A DNA stretch of 64,000 nt from Whitmania pigra (lineage: Eukaryota > Annelida > Clitellata > Hirudinida > Haemopidae), in the NCBI GenBank assembly GCA_021613335.1, contig JAJTWR010000090.1, positions 525,001 through 589,000 of the forward strand. The letters are read 5' to 3'. Positions 40,466-52,045 of the stretch are shown here, in pieces. How positions within the stretch are numbered: position 1 is the first letter of the stretch; each line of letters opens with the position of its first letter. Made by a program: the position numbers and the translations under genes. The notes below the pieces were generated by a model, which was not told the origin of the DNA, ran no database searches, and worked only from the letters and a program-made list of their open reading frames with translations.

Positions 40466-41842
40466 ATATTATTGTTAGTGTTGTTGTTCTTATTATTATT
40501 ATTCCGATCATCACTTATTATCATTATTATTATTACTGTTGCTATTATTATAATCATTATTATTATTATTATTAATATATTATTGTTAGTGTTGTTGTTC
40601 TTATTATTATTATTCCGATCATCACTTATTATCATTATTATTATTACTGTTGCTATTATTATAATCATTATTATTATTATTATATTATTATTATTATTAT
40701 TATTAATATATTATTGTTAGTGTTGTTGTTCTTATTATTATTATTCCGATCATCACTTATTATCATTATTATTATTACTGTTGCTATTATTATAATCATT
40801 ATTATTATTATTATTAATATATTATTGTTAGTGTTGTTGTTCTTATTATTATTATTCCGATCATCACTTATTATCATTATTATTATTACTGTTGCTATTA
40901 TTATAATCATTATTATTATTATTATTAATATATTATTGTTAGTGTTGTTGTTCTTATTATTATTATTATTCCGATCATCACTTATTATCATTATTATTAT
41001 TACTGTTGCTATTATTATAATCATTATTATTGTGATTGTCATCATCACCAATGTCATCGGCACTCGAAAAATCTTCAGACATCCGATGCACTGCGACATG
41101 CAAAAGAAGAATTGTTGCGAACCTTCGAAAAAGAATTCCTCCTGTGACGAAAATCCAAAAAGGACCCCGAACTCTGGTTCCATCGTCACCACCGCGGATT
41201 CGATCTCCGTTGTGGCTTCCCTGGCAGAACAGTCCGGCATACCCGTGGCGTCCGAGAGCCCCCGGAACATCCGGTCTCCAGAAAGTTGGTCGAGGGCTCG
41301 GGTCGATCGGAGTGTTCGAGAAGCATTCGGGTCGGAAAAGGTCGTAATGGCTTCAGACGTCGTCTCGTCTGACGGGTCGATGGAAAGGCCGGGCGTGCAG
41401 TTGAGGAAGGTCACGGACATTTCGTACATAAAGTGAGCACCGATTGGTTGATGCTCGTTAACAGTTATTACTTATAATTACTAACCACCTCCTTAACAAT
41501 TATTGTTTATTTATAATGCTTGAACACCTTGTTAACAACATTAGTCAATTTATTAACAACCCCTTTATCCATGACCATAGGGACGAGCAGATGATCGAGA
41601 AGATAATCAGCAAGTTCGTGCAGATCGAGGTTCCGGAGGGAGGCATCGCAGCCTGCCGGAAGGAAATCCAATTTGCCATTCCCCTCCAGCAGAAGTCGAG
41701 GGGTCGATCCCTGCCGGGTCACGGCACCCCTACGGACCCGTGGTTGGGGGAAATGACCGAAGAGGAGCTGTCGAAGCCGGAGATGAACGAAAGTGAAACA
41801 TCGGTCGCTTCTGAGGGAACAGAAATGGAAAGAAGGAGTTGA
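30797..41842 (+). CDS. LLGL: Lethal(2) giant larvae homologue (LLGL), 24 exons
   Basis: Cortical polarity scaffold of the Scribble module, regulated by aPKC (known). Exons: 30797-30898, 31002-31099, 31239-31320, 31475-31598, 32089-32359, 32688-32760, 33255-33338, 33495-33621, 34834-34885, 35028-35230, 35302-35591, 35756-35823, 36082-36235, 36397-37327, 37564-37646, 37873-38053, 38228-38550, 38690-38818, 38980-39197, 39415-39634, 39849-39969, 40242-40367, 41079-41432, 41581-41842. WD40 beta-propeller hallmarks: ILVGYSLGFAAMWN, FVSSHGDGSYIIWN, MIFSGGMPRSGYGDRW, GHEDGSVRFWQTKHG, EDWPPFKK, YNPFTDDPRL. Exon 16 carries the basic Ser-rich aPKC/membrane-binding segment (RTVRASFRRLERARS). Exon 14 has an added Ser/acidic insert of about 180 residues. 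All junctions are in phase except exon 13/14, which is one base short. SNARE-binding tomosyn is the nearest alternative, but the motifs and the lack of a C-terminal R-SNARE favour LLGL. Confidence 0.94.
33033..33232. repeat. Opposed GAT and ATC arrays in LLGL intron 6
   Basis: GAT/GAC array at 33033-33125 and ATC array at 33193-33232, complementary and about 70 bases apart, ending 20 bases before the acceptor of exon 7. A further ATC array at 33362-33420 follows exon 7. Confidence 0.85.
33945..34025. repeat. (CATC)n tetranucleotide repeat
   Basis: Imperfect CCAT array in the large LLGL intron 8. That intron also holds ATC-rich DNA at 34465-34540 and 34705-34770, and short TGATGATGTACTTATTA repeats at 34130-34205. 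Confidence 0.85.
35805..35996 (+). repeat. Minisatellite spanning the LLGL exon 12 donor
   Basis: About six copies of a 33-35 bp unit. Each holds the exon end TGTTGTTGACGGG (later copies TTGAAGGGG) followed by a GTAGGT donor and a TATGATAATGATG-type tail. The first copy contains the true exon 12 end at 35823. Confidence 0.88.
39626..39688 (+). repeat. Two-copy repeat at the LLGL exon 20 donor
   Basis: A unit of about 30 bp (TCGGGTACGCGAATGAATAAATTAA) is present twice, the second copy with changes. It overlaps the exon end TCGG and its GTACGC donor. Confidence 0.7.
40404..41036. repeat. Complex minisatellite in LLGL intron 22, five copies
   Basis: Five copies of a unit of about 111-132 bp. 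Each holds a TTA run, TTGTTAGTGTTGTTGTTC and a unique core CCGATCATCACTTATTATC (cores at about 40504, 40615, 40747, 40858 and 40974). Copies are nearly identical apart from TTA run length, which suggests recent expansion. Confidence 0.92.
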
Positions 41843-43454
41843 GGGGTTTTCCGGGAAGGGTTGGGGTTAGTTACTCGATTGTCGAAGGTCAATGAGTTCA
41901 GTGTAGGCTGAAAATGTGGAGACGCATATTGTAGATTCTAGTGATGATGATGATGATGATGACCTTGGTGATGGTGGTGTTGATGATGATTATTGTTATT
42001 GTAAATCATATTATCGCATTACTGTTGTGATCGGCTTTAATCAATTATAATTTTTGATTACATTAATAATTTATTTAGGCATCAGTAGACAGGTTGTCAA
42101 GGCTTTTGCTTTGGTGGCATCCTTAGGAATTCAAATCCTAGCTGCTTGTAGGATTTTAATCTTATTACAAATTTATAATAAATTATGTTAATACCACATT
42201 ATAATATCATCTGTGCTTTCGACTCTGCCAGCGTTCGTTGCTAACCACTGAAAGAGCCTGCACCTCGAGAGATTTGAGATTTTTATTGAAAAACTAATTT
42301 TTAACCGGAACGTGGCGGATTTGTTTGACTTGTTGTCATGGCGACGAGAAGAGCATGCGATCTGTTGTGATTCTTTGACCAGCATTCCTTCTCTTTCTCT
42401 TGTTGTGCGTTGTACATGTTGTCTCGTGAAGTGCGTTGTTACATGTAGTGTACGTTGTGACGTACGATGGCTATTGTGAATGACGTGAATTTCTCGACAC
42501 GTGTTGCAAATATACTTGGAAGTGATGCTGCGATTTTTAGATTGACCGTAATTATAATAATGTTATTATTATTATTTTAATGTTATTGCGAGTATTTTTG
42601 TTTGATTATCTTTGTTTTTGAGTTCAATCACTTTTGTGCTTGCCATGTGTTTCCTTACCTGTACTTGCATTTGCTTTGAATATCTTTACCATTGTTGTCA
42701 TTGTTGCCATCATTATCATTGTTGTCAGTTTTATTACTATTATTATTATTACAATTATTAACAACCTTATTATTATATCTAGAGCACTGTTGATGAACTT
42801 CATATGGTATCTGCAGTTACAAATGGATGTCTACATTGGCTTGAAAGCTTTATGGTTGATTTTAAATGAAAGAACCATTAATAATATTATTAAATAATAA
42901 TTAAATAAAATAATAATAATTATAATAATAGTAATGATGTGAATAATTACTAAATACTCATAACAAACTAATCACCTGTAGTTGCTGATGGCTTAACTAG
43001 GGTAAATAAATTATTCTAATATTTTTATTCCTTCTGATTTTTCGAATGAATTTGCAATCAAATGATTTGTAATCATTATTTTCTTGTCTGAATCAAGTCG
43101 TTTTGATAAAAGTTTCAATTGAGATTTCAGATTCATAAATATTGACGATAGCATCCTTGTTACGTTAATTTCCATGTTAACTATCATAAATGCTAATGAT
43201 GGCAATCTCATTATGATAATTTCCTTGATAATATTCACAAATGTTAACGATGACATCCTTATTAATAAATAATTTGACATAAAAGGTACACCTTTTTTGG
43301 AAGCTGGTTGATGTCGAATAAAGTGTTTGTGAAAGAACATTTTTACTTTTTTTTGTTATTGGCTCTTAAACACTAATATAATATTTTTAATGTTAAAATA
43401 GTGGAAGTAGTATTTATTTTCTTCTTTGTGATAACGAGTTAGAGTTATTGAGAA
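41843..43454. other. Intergenic, LLGL to CTCF-like array
   Basis: Presumed LLGL 3' UTR at the left. A GAT-rich patch lies at 41941-41990. A plus-strand open frame at 42634-42897 is AT-rich and unsupported. Confidence 0.5.
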
Positions 43455-44335
43455 AGATGGCACTAATAAACGACTCGTTTATTCAATAGATGGCTCTTGA
43501 TATTTACACATCATTCGATAGATGGCACTGATAAACGACTCATTCAATAGATGGTGTTTAAATTTCATGTTATTCGATAGATGGCACTAATAAACGACTC
43601 ATTCATTCAATAGATGGCGCTTGATATTTACATATCATTCGATAGATGGCACCAATAAATAACTCATTCATTCAATATATGGCGTTTTAAAATTTGATGT
43701 TGTTCGATAGATGGCGCTTTAAAATTTCACGGTATTCGACAGATGGCACTTGATATTTACATATCATTCGATAGATGGCACTAATAAACGACTCATTCAA
43801 TAGATGGCGCTTTAAGCATTTCATGTTATTCGATAGATAGTACTAATAAACGACTCGTTCATTCAATAGATGGCGCTTGATATTTACATATCATTCGACA
43901 GATGGCACTAATAAACGACTCGCTTATGCAATAGATGGCGCTTGATTTTTACATATTATTCGATAGATGGCACTAATAAACGACTCGTTCATTCAATAGA
44001 TGGCGCTTGATATTTACATATCATTCGATAGATGGCACTAATAAACACTCATTCATTCAATAGATGGTGTTTAAATTTCATGTTATTCGACAGATGGCAC
44101 TAACAAACGACTCGTTTATTCAATTGATGGCGCTTGATATTTACATATTATTTGATAGATGGCACTAATAAATAACTCATTTATTCAATAAATGGCGTTT
44201 TAAAATTTCATGTTATTCGATAGATTGCACTAATAAACGACTCGTTTATTCAATAGATGGCGCTTGATATTTACATATTATTCGATAGATGGCACTAATA
44301 AACGACTCATTTATTCAACAGGTAGCGCTTGATAT
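43455..44335 (+). repeat. Minisatellite of about 28 CTCF-like motifs, 31-32 bp spacing
   Basis: Two half-units alternate: TTCGATAGATGGCACTAATA and TTCAATAGATGGCGCTTGAT. By my count there are about 28 half-units in 880 bp, all in the same direction. About 18 match YAGATGGCRCY exactly, the 3' core of the CTCF recognition consensus. Coding use is unlikely. Confidence 0.9.
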
Positions 44336-44617
44336 TAATGTGCTATTGTCCCAGTTTATGAATGGATCACACCGGTTTAATCAGCCATCAGCTCAGATGC
44401 TAATTGATGATTTGTTACATTGTTATCGTTGCTACTTTACAACAATAAACCATTTATATTTCTCTTGTAAAAACAAGTTTATCGCGAACAAATAGCTTCT
44501 TGTTAGCGAATGGAGAGTGCAATTGTCGGATATTTGGACGGCAACGTAGCTTGCAACATTTTACAGTTCAGTAAAATTGTGCACTAATTTAAGCCACGCC
44601 ATCATCCAATATTATAG
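44336..44617. other. Unassigned stretch before the metalloprotease exons
   Basis: The upstream catalytic-domain and propeptide exons of the ADAMTS-like gene should lie here or further left, but I could not identify them. Confidence 0.4.
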
Positions 44618-46894
44618 ATTCTTTCGAACTGTGAGAACGCTATCACATGAACTAGGACATAGGTAAGTTTATAACATAATATTGTTTTCTAACTGATAAT
44701 TTTGTGTTTCCTATTCATTATGATGATGACCTATGCGATGTATGTATCTGTCACTTATCATCATATATGAATTTGTAAATTACATACGTATTTATTGATA
44801 TATAATTATAGTAAAGGCAAAATTAAAAATAAATTTTACCATTTTCAATAGCCTGGGCGCTTATGACGAATCTAGCAACTCTTCGAAAATATGCAGCAAT
44901 GGCGTCATGGTCCCGAATAATGGGGATTACACTAACGATGACCGTCACAAGTCTTACTTTTTCTCAGAATGTTCAATTGAAAAGATGATTTATAATGTTG
45001 AAGAATTGGATTGGAAAGAAAAAAACAAGTCAGTAGAGGATATTTTGAGTGGAGTAAATTTGGGTTTAACATAATTAATGTGAGTGACTTTAGGCTGGCC
45101 ACAAATATTATAATTTGTTCTGCATAAATTTATACGTAGTGAAAATAAAAACTATTGTATCTTTTTAGAATCACGTTGACGTAAATGAATTGAGAAAATG
45201 AATTAATGGTATTATCGTAATAATGGTATTATTATACGGACATTAACAAAATGATTGCTACCATTTGATCAAATCATTCAGTAGTTGCAACTGTTGTTGT
45301 CATGGTTGTAGATTGTTGAAGACCAAAAACTGCTTGACGAACGAAGGTAGCGATTTTCAAATTCCAGAAACAGACCTTTTTCCAGAATTGTATCCAGGCC
45401 AAATATTCCATCCCGATGACCAATGCAGAATTGCCAACGGTGCCGAGTCTCGATACGAAGGCGTACGAAATATAATAGTTTTAATATTTTATATTTTTGA
45501 TGAGTTTATTCTTTATTTAAAATACCTGCAATTTACTATAATCAAATATTGAATCATTTTCATTTATTTTCTAATAAAATTGAAATATTAAGGGCTGCGG
45601 AGACTTGTGTCAGGTCATGAAGTGTACCCGTGGAACAACTTTGGGGGCAATGGACGGAACCCCCTGTTCGGACGGGGCTTGGTGTCGCAGGGGTAAATGA
45701 AAGAAAGATCGCAGGGCTCCGAAGTCTCCAGGTGAATGGAAAGACTATAATTTAGAAAATTTAAATTGTTTGTCTCCAGTAATGACAGGATTAAGGATAG
45801 TGAGGTCGTGCTTCGTAAATATTGGTGAAAGTTTACGGACCAGTGGCTATTGTGATTCAAAATTCTGAAAGTGTCATTGTGATGCTGACCGCAATCCTAT
45901 TCAAACAGATCGCTGCATCTACGGAGATTACAAACTAACATTTGAACATCCAAATTCCACCTTAAAGACGAACATCCGGTGCCAAGATGCAAACGAAAAC
46001 CCAGATTTGTGCAAATCTTTTAGATTTGATTATTTTTTAACTTTGCAATTATTTTAATAAATGCTTATAATGAATCTCTTTTTATGTGCTTATTTGTTTG
46101 GCAAACAGGTTGTCAAGACATCATAGTGAAATGTCGAAATATTAAACCGAGAGACTGTTACTATGGTTACTATGCCACCGCGTGCTGCAAAACATGCAGT
46201 TCCCTCGTCCAGAACTCGTCAAACACGAACTGTCTGTATGGAGATAAAATAAAAGACTGTTCGGATCTAGTTCCTGAAATTTGTCACCTCTCGACGCAAA
46301 CCTGTTGCCAAACTAACTTCAAATATAACAACTCTTTCAAACATGTCAGTTTGAGCAAAATCATGTTTCGAAACTAAAAACAATTGAAAGAATTTCAGTC
46401 GAGAACATTTCTATGCCCTACGACTGCTGATGAAACTAATTTCTGCTCTTTTCAGATTCTTGTGATGGAGATTTCAATGGCGGTTTATCAATCCAAGGCG
46501 TTTGGGGCGATCCATTGGTAGCAGATTGCAAGTCGTTGGTCAATCATAATCCGAGTTTCTGTAGCAACAGACTATTTAAGAAATACTGCTGCCGCTCTTG
46601 TAGTGGCGTGGAAGGTGAGAACGGAAGTAGAGATACTCCTGTGTCAACCAAGATTTTAAAGATAATTGACAAATAATGTTGGATAATTTTGCAAAATCAA
46701 TTAACTTGAACTAATATAATTGTTATTCAGATAATTGCAAAAGTGATTTGGACCTGCTGAAATACTTCTCAAAGAGTTCCTCTTGCAGAGAATTAGTGGA
46801 ACACAACCCACGCTTGTGTGAAACTCAAAAAATGAAGGACAGATGCTGCAAATCGTGCGGACGACTTATTGTCAGACCTTTGACATCTACATAG
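44618..46894 (+). CDS. ADAMTS-like metalloprotease (M12B) with C-terminal PLAC modules, 5' part not found
   Basis: Secreted metzincin-type protease or pseudo-protease. Exons: 44618-44662, 44852-45028, 45282-45462, 45593-45692, optional 45909-46057, 46109-about 46350, 46456-46614, 46731-46894. The first two encode the zinc site LSHELGHSLGAYDESS and the end of the catalytic domain (FFSECSIEKM). The HExxHxxGxxH third His is not present: the frame reads GAYD where GAxHD is usual. Next is an ADAMTS Cys-rich segment (LYPGQIFHPDDQCRIANG, CQVMKCTRGTTLGAMDGTPC, DGAWCRRG). Three or four PLAC-type modules follow (CQDIIVKCRNI...YYATACCKTC; YCCRSC; RCCKSC), carried on phase 1 exons. The stop is at 46892-46894, with AATAAA-like sequence near 46938. 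No thrombospondin type 1 repeat was seen. The donor of the 46109 exon is uncertain. Confidence 0.75.
45909..46061 (+). other. Probable alternative last exon of the ADAMTS-like gene
   Basis: Acceptor at 45906-45908. The exon starts a Cys module (RCIYGDY, IRCQDANENPDLC), then reads into a stop at 46055-46057 that overlaps an AATAAA at 46056-46061. No usable donor is seen after the last Cys. Exons on either side are phase 1, so skipping it keeps the frame. Confidence 0.45.
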
Positions 46895-48906
46895 TTGATG
46901 TGCTTTGGCTTTGGATTGGAATTTTAAATTAATTTAAAATAAAATAAATTTCCTCAAGCAAATGAATTTTTTCACGACCACCGAGATAAATTAATATTTC
47001 CACAATTAGGTTTTACAATAGGATCATTTTCTTATACAAAAATTGAATTTATATGAAATCCAGGTCCACACAATGTATAATGACATCAACATGATTTCCG
47101 AATGAGACTGTCAAATCTGTAAAAAAAAAAGGTTGAAATTAAAATAACAATTTAAAAATCTGAAATTAAAAAAAATAATAATTTAACAATCTGAAATTAA
47201 AAAAATTAATAATTTAAAAATCGAGAAATGTAGAAAAACAAAACAAGGAAAACATAAGAAGTGAACTCCAAAATTCACCTTTCGAAAGACGTGGCAAGCC
47301 TCGATTGACCCTGCTTTATATAACTTTGAATATTGATTTTTCCAAGGCCCTAACATTATTATTATTTCTCGTTAACTTGCAGTGAGTCTATGCGTTCTAT
47401 GAGTCGTATGAAAATTCAATTTTGTAGCCTGCAATTTTCGTGAATTGTTTGAATAGTTAAAAATTATGACCTCGACAATTGTACATGATCGGTTAAATTA
47501 TTGAATTATTTAATTTAAAATTATTTCCAATTTAATCAAAATTTGGTTGAAATAGTCTAGAAATAAACTTGGATCTGAAAACAAAGGTGCATTCATGGAG
47601 AACTTAATTAATTAATTAATTGATTTTAAAACCTATTGATCGCAACACTTGTTCAAGTTGTTTTTAAACTATTCAGTTCCAGAAATTGACATTGACATTC
47701 ATATGTATTACGTCATTAAAAGTTAGATGACATTATAAATTATAAATAAAAAAAATTTTTTTTTGTCGTTGGAACAGCCAGCCCATCAGCGGGAGTGTAT
47801 CCCTATCTATGTAATTAAGCTGGTTATTTTTGTAACCGTATGGTTGTGTTTGAATATTTTTGTTTAATAAATCTCTCTACAAAAAAAAATCATATTTTGC
47901 AAGTAACTAAATGATAATAACTAAAATATGTTTATCCTCTGGAACCAAAAACCTGGACAGTTGGGCGATTAACTTTAGAAGTGCTTTGACAATTATTTCC
48001 AAACAATGACCAAACAAATATATGCTAGTGCTGTTTTTTGCCATCGGCTGGAGTTTATTAGCGCTGGCTGATACTTCTTAATATTCATAAGGTCCTTGCC
48101 CAGGTCAAGAGACGAGGTCTCGCCTGTTATGAAATAGAAAATAACTTTCAAACTAAGATTGAAATATTTTCAAAAATAAATATTTAAGTAATAAAAAATT
48201 ATAATACAAAATAACTTAAGTAATTTTTTAGCAAGTATTAATAAATAAGTATTACATTAACGTACATTTCATAAAAATGTCACTATTGGTGACGAGCTAC
48301 ATATTTTTATTTGATTTAAATTAGTGCATTGCTTTTTTTGAAATCATCATGCAAGAGTTTAAAAATATTTTTTTTTTAAATTTAAAATATAGTTTAAATA
48401 AATAACCTTTTAATATTTAAATATACAATTAAAAATAAGTAAATAATGAATGTGTTGAAATAATACTTTAAAAATAATTTTGAATTAATTTATTCACACT
48501 GATTGGTCGTAGGTTAAGATCGTTAATTAGTAAAAATATTATTAACTTGCTGATCATTAAAAATGAAACTATTAAATAAAACTGTAAATTGTGTATTTTA
48601 TTAAAATACATGTACTAGTCGAGGTAAACTCGTTGAGTGAGTGGAAGCCATTTTATTCATACGCAGAAGCGTATTCGTTAAACATAGATGAGTACGGCGT
48701 ACTCGTTCGAAAGAGTTTTGTAGCTGTCATCGTATTCAGATCGACCGTTAATAGGACGATTTTCGTAAACATATTTCAATCATAAGCAATCATATTTCAA
48801 TCAATTAGTCAAGAAATCCTGAACAGTCTCTTTGTAATTGCAGTTTTCGAGGGGCTTAATTCAAAAACCCCAGTCGTAGTAGAAACTTCTTTTGACGGCA
48901 CTAGAT
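46895..48906. other. Intergenic, ADAMTS-like gene to P450 A
   Basis: AT-rich. A short repeat of AATCTGAAATTAAAAAAA units lies at about 47130-47225. No exon recognised. Confidence 0.5.
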
Positions 48907-51433
48907 TCATGGTTGTCTCCTGACGAGTCTAGCCTCGAAGGAGCTTGGACAATTGGTCACTGCCACGTTCTCACAGACTTCGATTTTGTCTTGTCCAATC
49001 GGAGGATAGATCTCGAATTCGTGCACGAGAGCAGAAGCAAACAAGAAGAGTTCCTGACGGGCCAGTACTTCCCCGAGACACGATCTCTTGCCTGTATCAA
49101 GGAGATGATTTTTATAATGAAATTTCATCCCAAGCCCTGGAAACAAATTTTTTGAAACTTGCCTAAAGAAAATGGAATGACTTGATCCTTGTTGATGACC
49201 TTCGTTTTGCTCTCGTCAAGAAACCTTTCAACATTGAACTCCTCCGGTTTGTCCCAGACTCCAGGATCCATATGGCAGCTGAAGATGTTTGGAAACACCT
49301 GTGGAAATGTTGACTTTTAAAAAATGTACACTCAACCTCTTTTTAGAGTTAACAGAAAAGAATTTTAAATCCTTCTAAATTCTATCAACGTTATGTAGAT
49401 ATAACGAAAACTAATAGTAACCAGGGTTCCACTTGGTATATGCATTCCACTGATAGTGGTGTCCTTGGTGGTCATGTGCGGCAGTGCCAACGGTACCAAG
49501 GTCCTGTGACGCATAACTTCCAACAAAGTCGCTTCAAAGATTGGAAGGTTTGCTTTATCATCAAGGGTGGGGTGTCTTTGTCTTCCAACGACGTCGTCCA
49601 TCTCGCGTCTGATCATGCCCTGTATGCCTTGGTGGTTAGCCATTTGAATGATGAACCACTGAATAGTTGTTGCCGTAGTGTCAGTGCCGGCAACAAAGAG
49701 GTCTCTGATTGTAAAATACATTTGATCGTTGTCCAGTTCCGTAATTTCACCTGTTTCCACTTGGGTTTGCATTTCCTTCTTGAAAACTGAGTAGAAGCAG
49801 TCGATAGTGTCATCATTGTCGACTTCATCCATGATTTTATTGATGCAGATTCGTATTTTATGGTGTGTGGAAAGCTGATTCGCAATTGCCCGCCTGTACT
49901 TTGGTAGGAATCTCAGAATAGGGAAAAAATTAATAGTTGTAGGTTTTTCCAACTGTCTGACGAGTGTCCTTATCAAATCAACCCTTTCTTTACAATCTGC
50001 ATCATCTAGGTTCCATCTCCGGCCGAACATGATACTACAGATGACGTTGGAAACTGACGAAGTTATGTCGACTACGGGATTGAAAGCTAGGCCCTTCCTT
50101 TCTCCGAATCTTTCCAGTAAATCATCAACTTCCACTCTAATGCGACTCTCCATTATTCCTTGACCAAAGCCAAAGGTTTTCAAGATGGAAAGGCTCAGCC
50201 GATGAAATTTCTTGAAGTGTTCATCAAATGAGTGAGTTATGATACCTGTTTGGAAATCATTACATTGATATTATAGCCATGACGTGAAAGTGGTAATGAA
50301 GGATAAAAGCTATTAAAAAAGTGCATGGATAATTGGTTAATATTGAAATCGAAAAGATGATTTGATTTATTAACTACTATTTGTTAGCTAATTACTAATT
50401 AAGTCTATTTGTCAAAGACGGAATTTCTAAAAGTGGGTAAGGCCAGAGTTATATTGCATACCTTTGTTGTGAGGATTATGGATGTGATTAATATAGTACA
50501 AGGGTCTGTCGGAAAATGCCAGAGACTGTTTGGTTAGGGCTTCCTGGATGGCGTTTCTTCCATTAAGAACAACCGCATACCTGATATAAAAAGTATGTAA
50601 GGCATAAAACGGAGATAATCGTCATTAATTATATACATTCCTGGTCCAGTTATACAGGCAGGCAAATGGTTTATCTAATCAAGATCAATAAGTTGTCTTA
50701 TCAAAGCTTATCTTTTGAATGGATAGTTTAACATCGCAACATGTGTTCTGAGTCGCAGAAGCCTGGATTTTATTGTATTTGTTACTTTACTTAGCCGATT
50801 TTTTTAGTGCCTTATGTACCCGTATAGGATGTGAAGGCACATCTTAATCGATCCACCATTTATATAGCGCCAGGAGGGCGCTCCCTGGCTCTGCGAGCTG
50901 GGTTGCGAACGCGACACGTAGCGACTGTTGCTTTTACCGTCATTCGCAATCACGGAACCCTCTACATAACTCGCACGCCAAATTATTATTATTAATATTA
51001 TTATAAATATTATTATCATCACTATTATTATCATCTATTATTATTGTTGTTATTATTATTGTTATTGTCATCATGATCATTAATATTATTATTATTATCT
51101 TGGATACCTATTTTTTGCCACATTTTGCTATTCAAAAGCACATTTTATTATTTCTATCCCAAACAGAATCATTATATATCATACTCACTGATTGCACATG
51201 TAGAATGCAAGGACTTTGCCACTCTTTTGGGACTTTTCTAAGAAAAACTTGTGCAACCCTCCGAACATGGGTAGTACTGGGAGAGAACCCAAAATCGGAA
51301 ATCTGATCAGACATGGCGGACATTTGATATCGGCGAATTTCTTTATGTTTGCCATTTTCAGTATAACGTAAGTGATGAAGAACGTCAGGGCATAAATGAT
51401 GCCTGTAGTCAATAGGGATATCATCTTCGACAA
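48907..51433 (-). CDS. Cytochrome P450 A, family 2-like
   Basis: Microsomal haem monooxygenase; substrate unknown. Minus-strand exons: 51189-51433, 50462-50580, 49422-50245, 49163-49298, 48907-49091, giving 502 residues. N terminus: membrane anchor ([16 protein letters not shown]), then the [15 protein letters not shown] hinge. I-helix [10 protein letters not shown]-helix EVMRHR (ExxR), FNVERF (the PERF region) and haem loop [11 protein letters not shown]. The C-helix Trp of WxxxR is Phe (HFKKFHR). Exon 3 ends at GTL before a GT donor and joins [12 protein letters not shown]. Intron 4 splits the haem loop and has a GC donor (AG then GCAAGT). Intron 1 differs from the sister gene at 54.4 kb, with extra sequence at 50860-50990. 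No disabling change is seen. Confidence 0.93.
50778..50866 (+). repeat. Inverted partner of an element at 52.05 kb
   Basis: About 85 bp (GCCTTATGTACCCGTATAGG...GAAGGCAC, then ATCGATCCACCATT). A reverse-complement copy lies at about 52040-52105. The same pair recurs at about 56283-56415 and 57250-57335 around P450 B. The two pairs bracket the first exons of the P450 genes. Confidence 0.65.
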
Positions 51434-51550
51434 GATCTACTTAACTGTTTAAATCAGAATAGTTAAATCGTAGAATAATAATTACAATATTTCTTTATCG
51501 CTTTCTCTTTCTGTAAAAGTTGCTTTATTCGTATCACGTTTCGCACGCTC

Positions 51551-51558
51551 TTATAAAG
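51551..51558 (-). promoter_or_regulatory. TATA-like element of P450 A
   Basis: CTTTATAA on the minus strand, about 120 bases before the start codon, inside a block (CGTTTCGCACGCTCTTATAAAGAC on the plus strand in two parts) that is conserved at all three P450 copies (also 56843-56850 and 59237-59244). Confidence 0.4.
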
Positions 51559-51559
51559 A

Positions 51560-52010
51560 CATTACTTCCCTTCCGGTCGTGACTGAAGACTCTTGAAAAA
51601 CTAGTAGCAATAACAACCACTTAGCTTCTCCGATGTTGTTGGGACGGTGTCTTTTTTTATCCAACACTTTTAACCACACAATGATAGACCTACTTAAATT
51701 AGTAATGCCTTTATCAATGTTGACGATGTTCCAGAAACAAACAGATAAGATCGTTCAAAATAATGACCGGATGAAAGTTATTCATAATTTTCAGGAACTG
51801 AAATTGTTGCGCAGAATTGGAACAGCTATAAACAAGGAAGAAGGAAATCACAATGGAAACCTCAGAGCTTAGCTGACGATAACATTTGATATCCGAGGTT
51901 CTATTTGCCTCAGACTTGAATCGTGTAGGGCGCTATGTAAATGGTGGAACAATTAAGAAATGCCTATCGAAGTCCAAATCAACTCAGTTATGCAATGGAC
52001 TATAATCAAA

Positions 52011-52045
<35 letters not shown>

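Noticed and set aside
42634..42897. Plus-strand frame with Ile/Val-rich hydrophobic stretches
   Set aside because: Composition follows from TTATTA-type DNA; no family resemblance or splice partners.
44289..44495. Open frame crossing the end of the CTCF-like array
   Set aside because: Begins inside the minisatellite and shows no metalloprotease propeptide or catalytic features.
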